DNA from: Enterococcus quebecensis
Lineage (GTDB): Bacteria > Bacillota > Bacilli > Lactobacillales > Enterococcaceae
Direction of reading: 5' to 3'
NCBI RefSeq assembly: GCF_001730365.1
Contig: NZ_MIKB01000012.1
Location: 310,001 to 374,000, forward strand
DNA length: 64,000 nucleotides
Shown: positions 16,670-25,433 of the stretch, piece after piece
How the letters are laid out: the number at the start of each line of letters is the position of its first letter
Position numbering within the stretch: the stretch's first letter is position 1
Notes under the pieces: model-generated
Told to the model about the DNA's origin: nothing
Database searches by the model: none
What the model saw: the letters and a program-made list of their open reading frames with translations, nothing else
Translations under genes and position numbers: made by a program

Positions 16670-19045
16670 ATGGCACAAAAAAGGAAAAGTGCAAAAAAGA
16701 AAAAGACAAAAAAGCAACAACAACAGCAAGAACATCTTAATTTCATTTTTCTTGGTATCTTTTTTATCTTCTTCGGATTATTCGGACTATTAAAATTAGG
16801 ATTTCTTGGCACCTTGATCGCCAATGGTTTACGTGTGATTATTGGAAATACATTTTCCATTGCTGCTATTTTACTAATGCTGTACGGCCTTTCTTTGGTT
16901 ATTTATGGAAAAGAGTTTCCTATCAAAAAAAGTCGTCCAATTTTCGGGGGCATATTTGTTTATTTAGGTGTTTTATTATTTTTACATGCATATATGTTTC
17001 GTAATGTTGGCACTCAGACACCCGAGATATTAGGGACAACATGGGACTTTCTGAGAATCGATTTAAAGGCAAGCACTGTAGCTGAAAATGTTGGCGGCGG
17101 TATGTTAGGGGCTGCACTTTATAACATGACGTTCTTTTTAGTTGCACAATTTGGCAGTTACTTGATCGCAAGCTTACTACTATTGATCGGTGTATTTTTA
17201 ATGAGTATGCTTGATTTTCAGCAAGTAATGAGTGGCTTGCAGATTATACGTGAAAAACTCAGTGGTTTAACAGCTAGAAGCGAAGAGCGGCAGACTGAAA
17301 AAGAAGCCAAACGTGCTGAAAAGCGTGCAGCGAAACAAGCGAAAATAGAACAACTTGCTCAAGAACGTCTGAAAAATGATGTCAGAGAGTTAACGCCAGG
17401 TGAGAAGTTAGCACAAGAAGCATGGGAGCAAGAAGAAAAAGAAGTACAGGAACCAGAACAGTTAACACTGGTTCCTATCGATAGTTTTCAAAGTCAGGCG
17501 CAAATGCCTCCTGTACAACAAAAGCCGATAGTTGAATCAGAAATGGATGAGGAGAGCAGTGATTTAGATTTTGAAATTTCAGAAGAAGCTGAAGATCGTG
17601 ATTATGAATTGCCGCCATCAACATTGTTAGATTCAATTCCTTCCGCTGATCAAAGCGGAGAGTATCAAAAAATCGAAAAAAATATTGGTGTATTGGAACA
17701 AACCTTTAAAAGTTTTGGGGTAGATGCGAAAGTTGTAAAAGCTAGCTTAGGACCTGCTGTAACAAAGTTTGAAATTCAACCGGCAGTGGGGGTAAAGGTA
17801 AGCAAAGTGGTTAGTTTGACTGATGATATTGCTTTGGCACTTGCTGCAAAAGATGTGCGGATGGAAGCACCGATCCCAGGGAAATCATTGATTGGGATTG
17901 AAGTACCTAATAGCACAGTGAGTACAGTATCATTTAGAGATATCATTGAAGCACAGCCAAGTCATCCAGATAAGTTGTTGGAAGTACCGCTTGGGCGAGA
18001 TATTTCAGGGATGGTTCAGTCAGCTGATTTGGCTAAAATGCCTCACTTATTGATTGCAGGGTCAACTGGGAGCGGGAAGTCTGTTGCAATTAACGGAATT
18101 ATTTCAAGTATTTTAATGAGAGCAAAACCTCATGAAGTCAAATTGATGATGATTGATCCAAAAATGGTGGAGTTGAATGTCTATAACGGTATTCCTCATC
18201 TATTGACACCAGTAGTTACAAATCCACGAAAAGCCGCTCAAGCCTTACAAAAAGTTGTGCAAGAAATGGAATTTCGCTATGAAAAATTTGCAGCAACTGG
18301 GGTTCGAAATATCTCTGGATATAATGAGCTGGTTATTCAAAAGAATTTGGAAGATGGTGAAAATCGTCCGATATTACCATTTATTGTTGTAATTGTTGAT
18401 GAGTTAGCCGATTTAATGATGGTTGCTAGTAACGAAGTGGAAGATGCGATTATTCGTTTAGCACAAATGGCACGAGCGGCAGGAATTCATATGATTTTAG
18501 CGACACAACGTCCAAGTGTGGATGTTATCACGGGGATTATTAAAGCAAATGTTCCTTCCCGCATGGCTTTTGCTGTTTCCAGTGGAACGGACTCACGAAC
18601 GATCATTGACAGTAACGGAGCTGAAAAGCTTTTGGGTCGTGGTGATATGTTGTTCTTGCCAATGGGTGAAAATAAGCCGATTCGTGTCCAAGGAGCCTTT
18701 ATTTCGGATCATGAAGTTGAACGAATCGTAACTTTTGTTACTGAACAGCAAGAAGCTGACTATCAAGAAAGCATGATGCCAACAGAAGAAGAAACGACTG
18801 GTAGCCACAGTGAAGCATCGCAGGATGAATTGTATGAAGAAGCCAAAGCATTAGTCGTAGAAATGCAGACGGCAAGTATATCATTACTACAACGACGTTT
18901 TAGAATCGGTTATAATCGTGCAGCTCGTTTGGTTGACGAGTTGGAAGAACACGGTGTAATCGGGCCATCAGAAGGCAGTAAGCCAAGAAAAGTTTTTCTT
19001 GAGCCGACTCTTGAAGATGGGCCAATGGATCATGGTTCCGAATAA
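16670..19045 (+). CDS. ftsK: DNA translocase FtsK/SpoIIIE
   Basis: A 791-residue DNA pump that clears chromosomes from the division septum. A very basic N-terminus precedes four transmembrane helices (about residues 22-185), an acidic and glutamine-rich linker (190-330), and the RecA-like motor. Walker A is [11 protein letters not shown] (about 464) and Walker B is [12 protein letters not shown]. The last 70 residues form the gamma winged helix that reads chromosome polarity sequences ([20 protein letters not shown]). It is transcribed alone with its own promoter and terminator. Length and domains are normal for the family. Confidence 0.97.
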   Translation: MAQKRKSAKKKKTKKQQQQQEHLNFIFLGIFFIFFGLFGLLKLGFLGTLIANGLRVIIGNTFSIAAILLMLYGLSLVIYGKEFPIKKSRPIFGGIFVYLGVLLFLHAYMFRNVGTQTPEILGTTWDFLRIDLKASTVAENVGGGMLGAALYNMTFFLVAQFGSYLIASLLLLIGVFLMSMLDFQQVMSGLQIIREKLSGLTARSEERQTEKEAKRAEKRAAKQAKIEQLAQERLKNDVRELTPGEKLAQEAWEQEEKEVQEPEQLTLVPIDSFQSQAQMPPVQQKPIVESEMDEESSDLDFEISEEAEDRDYELPPSTLLDSIPSADQSGEYQKIEKNIGVLEQTFKSFGVDAKVVKASLGPAVTKFEIQPAVGVKVSKVVSLTDDIALALAAKDVRMEAPIPGKSLIGIEVPNSTVSTVSFRDIIEAQPSHPDKLLEVPLGRDISGMVQSADLAKMPHLLIAGSTGSGKSVAINGIISSILMRAKPHEVKLMMIDPKMVELNVYNGIPHLLTPVVTNPRKAAQALQKVVQEMEFRYEKFAATGVRNISGYNELVIQKNLEDGENRPILPFIVVIVDELADLMMVASNEVEDAIIRLAQMARAAGIHMILATQRPSVDVITGIIKANVPSRMAFAVSSGTDSRTIIDSNGAEKLLGRGDMLFLPMGENKPIRVQGAFISDHEVERIVTFVTEQQEADYQESMMPTEEETTGSHSEASQDELYEEAKALVVEMQTASISLLQRRFRIGYNRAARLVDELEEHGVIGPSEGSKPRKVFLEPTLEDGPMDHGSE

Positions 19046-19056
19046 AAGAAAATACT

Positions 19057-19098
19057 TTAAAAAATGGAGTAGGCTAAAAAAGCGTACTTCATTTTTTT
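19057..19098 (+). terminator. ftsK terminator
   Basis: AAAAATGGAGTA / TACTTCATTTTT stem with one mismatch and a T-run. Confidence 0.75.
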
Positions 19099-19153
19099 AA
19101 AATTAGATGTAGGCTATTCAAATAAACGCACAGTTTGCTATATACAAAGAGGT

Positions 19154-19181
19154 TTGTTGCAATTATAAATTTTGGTATAAT
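19154..19181 (+). promoter_or_regulatory. Probable promoter upstream of the GntR gene
   Basis: TTGTTG, 16-bp spacer, TATAAT, ending 136 bp before the GntR start. This leaves a leader of about 130 bases with no clear structure. Confidence 0.45.
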
Positions 19182-19317
19182 ATACAAAATCTCTCTAATA
19201 GACTGAGGAAAAGTTGAATAAAATCATAAATGGGATTAAAATTAGAGTAATATACCTCAATAACTAATGAATAAAGATCCAAAGGTAGAGTAAATAGAAA
19301 ATATAAGGATGGATGAT

Positions 19318-20019
19318 ATGAGAAGAAAAAGCGTATTATATTTAGATGTCGCAGATCAAATCAAAGCAGATATTATGAATGGTACATATCCGGTAGGTTC
19401 ATTATTGCCGACAGAAGCTGAACTTGAACAGTTATTTGATGTGAGTAAAATCACGGTTCGTCGAGCAATCGAATTATTATCATCAGAAGAGTTGGTAGAG
19501 AAAAAAAGCGGTAAAGGAACGACTGTTTTAAGCAATCGTCCCTATAATAAACTATCAAAAGCAGGAACGTTTACAGAATATTTGAATGATTCGGGACAAA
19601 AAGTAGCAAAGAAAATTTTAAATTTGGAAAAAGTGACAGTCAGACCAGATTCTCCAGTTTATCAATGTTTGGGGGAAGAAGTGGTAAAAGTTTCACGTTT
19701 ATATACACTGGATAACCAACCATATATTTATTTTAATTATTTTTTGCCGAATAGTTTGGCAGATGTTTCTTTAGAAGAATTTGAAAATGAGTCATTGTAT
19801 CGCTTGATGGATCAAAACGGCATTGAGATTGTTAAGTTTGAAGATAGTTTTCAAACGGTTGAATTAACAACAGAGCAACAAAGAATTCTAGATACTTCTG
19901 AAAAAAATGGATTAAAAAGAGTACGGAAATCTATGAGCCCTTTAGGAAAAGTGGTTGAGTATTCAGAGGCAGTCTATAATACAGTGCTTTATCCTTATGT
20001 GATTGAGTATGAAGCGTAG
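19318..20019 (+). CDS. GntR/HutC-family transcriptional regulator
   Basis: A 233-residue repressor. The N-terminal winged helix holds the GntR pattern (ADQIKADIMNGTYPVGSLLP, then VSKITVRRAIELL). The C-terminal two thirds are a UTRA/HutC-type ligand-binding domain, as in regulators sensing sugars or amino sugars. I choose ATG 19318 because AAGGA lies eight bases upstream; ATG 19309 touches that site. No operon partner lies next to it, so the ligand is not predictable. It is the last conserved-looking gene before the accessory region. Confidence 0.9.
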   Translation: MRRKSVLYLDVADQIKADIMNGTYPVGSLLPTEAELEQLFDVSKITVRRAIELLSSEELVEKKSGKGTTVLSNRPYNKLSKAGTFTEYLNDSGQKVAKKILNLEKVTVRPDSPVYQCLGEEVVKVSRLYTLDNQPYIYFNYFLPNSLADVSLEEFENESLYRLMDQNGIEIVKFEDSFQTVELTTEQQRILDTSEKNGLKRVRKSMSPLGKVVEYSEAVYNTVLYPYVIEYEA

Positions 20020-20089
20020 AGTTTGTTTAAACAAAAATCTTTAATCACTCTGCAAAAAAAATGAAGATTGGAATATAAATTCAAAGAAA

Positions 20090-20146
20090 AAAATCATAGG
20101 AAGGCTCTTTATCAACTATTGTTGATAAAGGGTCTTTTATGATTTT
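20090..20146. terminator. Terminator after the GntR gene
   Basis: GCTCTTTATCAAC / GTTGATAAAGGGTC stem with a four-base loop, embedded in a longer AAAATCATA/TATGATTTT repeat, so it can work in both directions. Confidence 0.8.
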
Positions 20147-20551
20147 AAAAAGTAAATAATGAATTTTTTTTTAAATCGTTTAATGAAATTAAATTATTTT
20201 CTATTCATATTTAGAAGTGATTTTATTAGTGAAATGTTGATCAATCCAGCCTTTTTTATAGAGGATGAGAGCGCAGTTGTCGTTCTCTTTAGTGAAAAAT
20301 TTTGAATGATTTCACTTGTCTAAAATGGGTGAAATGACTAAAAAATAGGGGGAATATAAACTAATCTTTCTTTTAAAATTTTATGTTTCGTTGGTTGTTG
20401 ACTTAATCATATTTCTATATAGTGTTCATTCCAAAAATAGGCTCTTATATGTCTGTTTTTTTACATTTCGTGTTATTTTATTTTCGGAAAATGAAATTTT
20501 TTGATTTTTTTTATTTAAAAAAACAAATCTTTATGTATTACTTAAATTACT
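20147..20551. other. AT-rich gene-free stretch left of the integrase element
   Basis: About 400 bp with no convincing ORF. It holds a short hairpin (GAGAGCG / CGTTCTC, about 20269-20291) and several GTGAAAT-type words (near 20218, 20298 and 20328), some in inverted arrangement around 20297-20320. It may be the original upstream region of the winged-helix regulator gene, now separated from it by the 1.5-kb integrase element. That reading is an inference. Confidence 0.4.
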
Positions 20552-20578
20552 TTTCGTAGTTTTATGTAAAACATGAAA
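20552..20578 (-). repeat. Left terminal inverted repeat / core-type site
   Basis: Read on the minus strand it is TTTCATGTTTT-ACATA-AAACTACGAAA: two imperfect 11-bp inverted arms around a 5-bp centre, the usual form of a tyrosine recombinase core site. The inner 19 bp are identical to the right repeat. Confidence 0.65.
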
Positions 20579-20734
20579 TTTCTTAACTGAAATTAGTATA
20601 TCCCTTTAAAATCAATAAATCAATAGGCCTTTTTAAATAAAATTCTCAATTTTTTAGCATATTACTACAAAAAAATGAGAATTTCGTTTATTATATTGTC
20701 AAATAACCTTTTATTTATAAGGATGTTTTTTAAA

Positions 20735-20756
20735 GCCGTCAATTGCGCCGTCAAAA
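20735..20756 (+). repeat. Left GCCGTCA pair (arm-type site candidate)
   Basis: GCCGTCA-ATTGC-GCCGTCA followed by AAAA, 24 bp before the integrase start. It is GC-rich against an AT-rich background and nearly the same as the pair at 21983-22004. Confidence 0.65.
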
Positions 20757-20779
20757 TTTATAGAAAAGGATTTGATTTT

Positions 20780-21886
20780 TTGGCTAGAGGAGAAAATATT
20801 TATAAACGAAAAGATGGTCGATGGGAAGGAAGATACCCCAAGGCAAGAAAAAATGATGGATCTATTCATTACGGCTATGTCTATGCTCAGTCTTACCGTT
20901 CTGTAAAAGAGCAATTGCTTGAGAAAAAAATTCAAACGACAGTGTTTTATTCAAAAACGAAAAAAGAATTTTATGGAACTTTTGGAGATTGGACGAAGAT
21001 TTGGCTTACTTCTATTATGGCTCCTAAGATAAAAGAAAGTACATTTGCGAGTTACAAAAATAAAATTGAGCTACATGTTTTACCTTTTTTAGAAGGGAGG
21101 CCATTGAAGAAAATTGTGCCAACCGATATCGATCAACTAATCGAACATTTGTCTAAAACCTTATCAGCGAGTTCTGTCCATGTCATTTTTCGAATAGTGA
21201 AAGGCTGTTTTGAAGCAGCAAAAGATAGAGCATATATTTATTCTAATCCATGTGAAGACACGGTATTACCCAAAGTTCATAAAGAAAAAGTTAGAGCACT
21301 CACACGAGGGGAACACAAAGCAATTGAGCAAGCCAGTCTTCAAACTCAAAAAGGACTACCTATATTAATAGCCTTAGAAACTGGGATGAGAATTGGTGAA
21401 ATTTGCGCATTAAAATGGGAGGATATTGATTTTGAATCTTCCATGATTCACGTTCATAGAACCACGCAAAGAATCAGTTTACCTGATGAATCCGGTAATA
21501 AAACACAAATTATCGAAACAGCACCCAAAACACCAAACTCAAATCGTTTTATTCCGCTTTCCTTAAAATTAAAACAGTCCTTAGTGATATGGAAAAAGGA
21601 ATCTAAGTCACAATTTGTTATTGGTAACGGTGATCATGCAATTGAACCCAGAACGGTCAGTTATCGTTTTGAGCAAATCAAACAGCAGATTGGACTGACA
21701 GATATATCGTTCCATTCGCTAAGACACACGTTTGCGACACGTTGTGTGGAGCTAGGAGTAAATATTGCCGCCATTAGTTCATTGCTAGGTCATTCTTCAA
21801 TCAAGTTGACCCTAGATACATATACTAGTTCGTTTTTAGAAGAAAATCGTAGAGCTATTAAAAAATTAGATGAATTACAATTTTAA
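20780..21886 (+). CDS. Tyrosine-type site-specific integrase
   Basis: I start this at TTG 20780 (368 residues) because AAAAGGA precedes it and LARGENIYKRKDGRWEGRY is the usual family start; an upstream ATG at 20675 in frame would add an unlikely tail. An N-terminal arm-binding AP2-like domain (about 1-60) and a SAM-like core-binding domain (75-160) precede the catalytic domain. The catalytic set is visible: R204 (TGMRIGE), H312 and R315 (HSLRHTF), a later LGHSS histidine and the nucleophile Y348 (DTYTSS). It looks intact and active. It belongs to the Tn916/phage integrase group, yet no phage or conjugation genes accompany it. Confidence 0.93.
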   Translation: MARGENIYKRKDGRWEGRYPKARKNDGSIHYGYVYAQSYRSVKEQLLEKKIQTTVFYSKTKKEFYGTFGDWTKIWLTSIMAPKIKESTFASYKNKIELHVLPFLEGRPLKKIVPTDIDQLIEHLSKTLSASSVHVIFRIVKGCFEAAKDRAYIYSNPCEDTVLPKVHKEKVRALTRGEHKAIEQASLQTQKGLPILIALETGMRIGEICALKWEDIDFESSMIHVHRTTQRISLPDESGNKTQIIETAPKTPNSNRFIPLSLKLKQSLVIWKKESKSQFVIGNGDHAIEPRTVSYRFEQIKQQIGLTDISFHSLRHTFATRCVELGVNIAAISSLLGHSSIKLTLDTYTSSFLEENRRAIKKLDELQF

Positions 21887-21898
21887 TGTAAACACAAT

Positions 21899-21928
21899 AA
21901 AAATGGGGTTAGCCCTATTTTATCTTTT
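21899..21928 (+). terminator. Integrase terminator
   Basis: AAATGGGG / AGCCCTATTT-type hairpin 12 bp after the integrase stop, followed by T-rich sequence. A second inverted repeat (CTTTTTGATAAC / GTTATTCAAAAAG, 21924-21952) follows. Confidence 0.6.
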
Positions 21929-21982
21929 TGATAACGTTAGTTATTCAAAAAGAATAAAAAAATGTTTATTTTAAATTTTGAC

Positions 21983-22004
21983 GCCGTCACTTTCGCCGTC
22001 AAAT
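21983..22004 (+). repeat. Right GCCGTCA pair (arm-type site candidate)
   Basis: GCCGTCA-CTTTC-GCCGTCA followed by AAAT, in the same orientation as the left pair. The flanking TTTGACG also makes a short inverted repeat with CGTCAAA. Confidence 0.65.
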
Positions 22005-22044
22005 AGCATATCTAATCCTTATTTAAATAGTGTTTTAGCTGTTG

Positions 22045-22071
22045 TTTCATGTTTTACATAAAAATATGAAA
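22045..22071 (+). repeat. Right terminal inverted repeat / core-type site
   Basis: TTTCATGTTTT-ACATA-AAAATATGAAA: 11-bp inverted arms (10 of 11 matching) around ACATA. It lies 18 bp before the regulator start, so it could also act as an operator for that gene. Confidence 0.65.
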
Positions 22072-22089
22072 CAGGGAGAGGCACATTAA

Positions 22090-22770
22090 ATGTATACATT
22101 AGGAATAGTCATATCGGAACATTCTTTTGATTTGGATTTAACCGAAAAAATACATTCATATGGATTTAAATCAAAAGAAATAAAAAAAATGGATCAATTA
22201 AGCGAAGTAAATGGAATTCTAATTAATGTGAATCATAAAACGAATAATCATACAATCAAAGGATTGGAATGGTTGACTAATTTGAGAAAAGAAAATTTTT
22301 CTATCCCAATATGGTTGTACACAGATGCCCCAATGACGCAGATAGAACTGAAGCTGTGTCTCCATTTAGGTGCAAACGGCATCTTTGTTAAAGACAGTGA
22401 GACAGAAGAAAATGATTTTATCATCATGAAAAACACCTTGAACTGTTTGGTTCATCCGAAAACTTCAACAGAGATTTCAACTTCGGTCATCTTAAATAAA
22501 GATGCGCAAAGTTTGTCGCTTAATGGTCGATCAGAAATTTGTTTTACTCGATTAGAGTTTATGACGCTATCTTTTCTTTACGATCGTGCCGATGAAGTTG
22601 TCACGTATCAAGAAATTTCTAATCATTTATGGAAAGGAGAGCACTCAAAACGCAAATATCGGGTAGCTAATATCATTTTTCTGATTCGAAAAAAATTAGG
22701 GGAAGAAGGAAAGGATTTAATTCGAACTGTTCGCTCTAAAGGCTTTCGTTTAAATAAAGAAGCCTTGTAG
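22090..22770 (+). CDS. Winged-helix transcriptional regulator (OmpR/PhoB-type DNA-binding domain)
   Basis: The 226-residue protein has an N-terminal alpha/beta domain of receiver size (about 1-115) that lacks the usual acidic pocket, so it is a pseudo-receiver at best. The C-terminal winged helix (about 130-224) has the typical FTRLEFMTLSFL, YQEISNHLW and TVRSKGFRL elements. It sits directly upstream of the WxL locus in the same direction, 72 bp before the first structural gene, and is the likely local activator. No histidine kinase is nearby. The integrase element ends just before its ribosome site (GGGAGAGG), so its own promoter may lie in or beyond that element. Confidence 0.85.
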   Translation: MYTLGIVISEHSFDLDLTEKIHSYGFKSKEIKKMDQLSEVNGILINVNHKTNNHTIKGLEWLTNLRKENFSIPIWLYTDAPMTQIELKLCLHLGANGIFVKDSETEENDFIIMKNTLNCLVHPKTSTEISTSVILNKDAQSLSLNGRSEICFTRLEFMTLSFLYDRADEVVTYQEISNHLWKGEHSKRKYRVANIIFLIRKKLGEEGKDLIRTVRSKGFRLNKEAL

Positions 22771-22842
22771 AAAAGAGTGCGTACATCAAATGAATTTTAA
22801 ACCTTCTTTTTTAAATACCATATTCTATAGGAGTTGTTATGT

Positions 22843-24639
22843 ATGAGAAAAAAAATTAGTTTAGTATTTCTGATAGGCTGTTTAAGTATACTCAGTCTAA
22901 ATTATTTTAGTAATGAAAGAATCAAAGCGAGTGATGAAAAAGGTGCTACTGAAACAACTGTTTTTCAAGATGTCAATTTAACAAAATATGATCTAAAAAC
23001 GAAAACAGTGTCAAAAACACCGATTAAAAATGGAGAGACAATTAACTACGACGATACTTTCCAAGTGAAGTACCATTTATCAATACCAGATGAAATGAAA
23101 CTTACGAAAAATCAAACCTTCTCGACGAAAGTTCCACTCCTCATGCCTAGCAATAATGGATCAGTTGAAGTGAAGGATAAACAAGAAAATGTTCTAGGAA
23201 CATGGAACATTATCGACGAAACTGAAGGCTCAAAAGTATTGGTTTTTGAAGTCAGTGATTTTTTTGCGGATTTTAAAAAGAGAGAAGTAGATATTGAGTT
23301 TCTGGCAAGTCTAGACTCTTCCGTAGAGAATAAAAAACAAGTACTAACCTTTCAGTTTGATACTGCAAACAAATTGAAACTAGACGTAACGATGTTAAAA
23401 GTATCTTCTGCGAAAAAAACAACCATGGACTCAAACGAAAAAACAAAATCAGAAACAAAAGAGAAATCTACAACAAAGCCTGAAGAGAAAGATTCTGTAA
23501 ATAAGAAGGACGATCAAGTTATCGAACCTAAAAAAGCAGCTAATGAGAATAAAGCAGAAACCTATTCTATTAAGGTGAATACGGTGGATGCGGATGATCA
23601 TAGTATACCAGTTAACGGTATGGTAGTTCTTTATTCCCATAACAATCTGTCAGATCCTATCAAATCAGTGCCGACAGTAAATGGTGAGTATATATTTTCC
23701 GATTTACAATCAGGAAAATATAGAATTGCTGGTGGAGTGAGCGAAGTAGCTGGTTATTTTGCTCGGCAAGGAGCAACCTACTTTGATGTAGACTTACCGT
23801 CAGATAATACCTCGGTCGTCGTCGAATATATGAAAGGCTGGGGAAGCGTCAGGCTAACCAAACGAGATGCAGATACAAATAAAGTTCTTCCAGGAGCGAA
23901 GTTCAACTTAGTAAAAAATAATGAGAACAATACAACAGAATTGGTCAAAGCAGATTTGATCTCAGATGAAAAAGGAATTGTTCAAGTAGATCAACTTTTC
24001 AAGGGAAATTATTCATTTATTGAAACCCAAGCACCAGAAGGTTACGTACTAGCTGAAGAGGATAAATTACCAGTTGATGTTAGTTTGGCAGATGTAGAGT
24101 TAGTATATCCTGATCCTTCTTCAAAACCTTTATGGTACCCAACCAATATGAAGACAAAAACAAATAAAAAAGCAGATGTAAAAATGACTGGCAGCACATT
24201 TCCCACCAACCTCGATTTTGGAAAAACTAAAATTCAACATTCCAAGGATGAAACATTAACGGCAAATGAAAATGGGGTGCCAACTGTAGGACAAGTAGTA
24301 ATCGATGACACTCGTACAAGTGGTGGATGGACGCTGAAAGTAAAACAAAATGAAGATTTCATTACTGCGGAAGGTACTCCCTTATTGAATACCGATCTTA
24401 ATTTAGAAATCGGACCAGTAAGCAATACGATTTCTAATTCACCCAGTCAGGTAGAAGGTACTGTTGACTTAAAAAGTGGCGTGGAAGCTAAGATTGCAGT
24501 GGCTAAAACCACCGAAGGGACAGGAACGACGACAATCCCTTTGAATAAATTTTCTTTAAAAGTTCCTAGAACAACAAATAAAAAAGCGAGTCAGTATAAT
24601 TCATCTCTTACATGGACACTTTCTGATGTTCCACAGTAA
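22843..24639 (+). CDS. WxL-domain adhesin with SpaA/prealbumin-like domain
   Basis: This is a large surface protein of 598 residues, starting at ATG 22843 nine bases after ATAGGAG. After a signal peptide comes an adhesin-like beta domain (about 35-185), a lysine/glutamate-rich linker (190-235), a Cna-B-like module (240-325), a SpaA/prealbumin-like domain (333-425; GAKFNLV ... FIETQAPEGYVL), and a C-terminal WxL domain (about 440-598) with its two motifs at W496 (WTL) and W591 (WTL). WxL domains bind peptidoglycan non-covalently and partner with DUF916 proteins, two of which are encoded downstream. Probable role is adhesion to host or matrix. The ligand is unknown. Confidence 0.9.
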   Translation: MRKKISLVFLIGCLSILSLNYFSNERIKASDEKGATETTVFQDVNLTKYDLKTKTVSKTPIKNGETINYDDTFQVKYHLSIPDEMKLTKNQTFSTKVPLLMPSNNGSVEVKDKQENVLGTWNIIDETEGSKVLVFEVSDFFADFKKREVDIEFLASLDSSVENKKQVLTFQFDTANKLKLDVTMLKVSSAKKTTMDSNEKTKSETKEKSTTKPEEKDSVNKKDDQVIEPKKAANENKAETYSIKVNTVDADDHSIPVNGMVVLYSHNNLSDPIKSVPTVNGEYIFSDLQSGKYRIAGGVSEVAGYFARQGATYFDVDLPSDNTSVVVEYMKGWGSVRLTKRDADTNKVLPGAKFNLVKNNENNTTELVKADLISDEKGIVQVDQLFKGNYSFIETQAPEGYVLAEEDKLPVDVSLADVELVYPDPSSKPLWYPTNMKTKTNKKADVKMTGSTFPTNLDFGKTKIQHSKDETLTANENGVPTVGQVVIDDTRTSGGWTLKVKQNEDFITAEGTPLLNTDLNLEIGPVSNTISNSPSQVEGTVDLKSGVEAKIAVAKTTEGTGTTTIPLNKFSLKVPRTTNKKASQYNSSLTWTLSDVPQ

Positions 24640-24725
24640 GCAATAAAACGTATTCAATTGTTATCAAACAAGTTATAAAGCTTGAAAAAGCTTAATATAA
24701 AATTATTTTAGGAGGATTTTTAAAC

Positions 24726-25370
24726 ATGAAAAAATTTACGGGCGTAACTTTATTATCAGGATTGCTACTATCAGCGTTTGGTTTTTCAAGCCAAGCATTG
24801 GCTGTAGATAAAGATACTAAAGCAACAAATGCAACGGTTACTTATACTCAAGGAGATATGACTATTGATCCGGGAGACGGTACTATTGGATCTGGGTTAC
24901 CAGCTAACTTAAACTTTGGTTCACACAAAATTCAAAACAAAGCGGCTGAGAAGTGGACGGCTACTGAAGGTGGCGTTGAAAACGGAACAATTACTACAGG
25001 TAAATTAAACATCAACGATGAACGTGGTAATAAAGCTGGTTGGAGCGTAAAAGTAGCACAAACAGATCAATTTAAAGAGAAAGAAGGCACTGCTGTGTTA
25101 GAAAATGCTGCATTGACTATTACTACAGGCGCTGTAACGAATATTGGTGGCACAGCTCCTACAGGAGGCCAAATCAATGGCTCATTTACTTTAGCACCAG
25201 GTGTAGGTGGGGAACAATTAGTTTTTGGAGCTAAAGCTACAACTGGTGATGGAATCTCAACATTAGCATTAACTAAATTTGAATTAGCGGTTCCAGCTGC
25301 AACAGCTAAAAAAGCAGTAGAATATCAATCAAGCTTAACATGGACATTATCAGATACACCAGCACCATAA
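24726..25370 (+). CDS. WxL domain surface protein
   Basis: This 214-residue protein is a signal peptide (about 1-26) plus a single WxL domain. The motifs are W106 (AGWSVKV) and W206 (LTWTLSD), with the typical NLNFGSHKIQ segment before them. It has a strong AGGAGG ribosome site. The short form is common in enterococcal WxL loci, one or two per cluster, and is thought to form a surface complex with the neighbouring DUF916 protein. A hairpin follows its stop and may make this gene more abundant than those downstream. Confidence 0.92.
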   Translation: MKKFTGVTLLSGLLLSAFGFSSQALAVDKDTKATNATVTYTQGDMTIDPGDGTIGSGLPANLNFGSHKIQNKAAEKWTATEGGVENGTITTGKLNINDERGNKAGWSVKVAQTDQFKEKEGTAVLENAALTITTGAVTNIGGTAPTGGQINGSFTLAPGVGGEQLVFGAKATTGDGISTLALTKFELAVPAATAKKAVEYQSSLTWTLSDTPAP

Positions 25371-25384
25371 ATGAGTAATTAGAC

Positions 25385-25420
25385 CAACTATGGGATGCGC
25401 TCTTCCCATAGTTGTTTTCT
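25385..25420 (+). terminator. Partial terminator/attenuator inside the WxL operon
   Basis: Perfect CAACTATGGG / CCCATAGTTG stem followed by TTTTCT, 15 bp after the WxL stop and before the DUF916 gene. It is likely to lower readthrough. Confidence 0.75.
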
Positions 25421-25433
25421 GGAAGGGATAAGA

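Larger units (their letters stand above)
20552..22071. mobile_element. Putative integrase-only element with terminal inverted repeats
   Basis: A tyrosine integrase gene is enclosed by a perfect 19-bp inverted repeat, TTTTATGTAAAACATGAAA at 20560-20578 and its reverse complement at 22045-22063. The match extends outward to 25 of 27 positions. Inside each end lies a pair of GCCGTCA repeats in the same orientation (20735-20756 and 21983-22004). Core-type inverted ends plus subterminal direct repeats are the layout of Tn916-family ends, where Int binds both site types. No excisionase, transfer or cargo gene is present. It ends 18 bp before the winged-helix regulator. Whether it moves, inverts or is fixed is unknown. 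Confidence 0.6.

Noticed and set aside
20675-20779. N-terminal extension of the integrase from ATG 20675
   Set aside because: The added residues translate the GCCGTCA repeat region, no ribosome site is present, and the family start matches TTG 20780.
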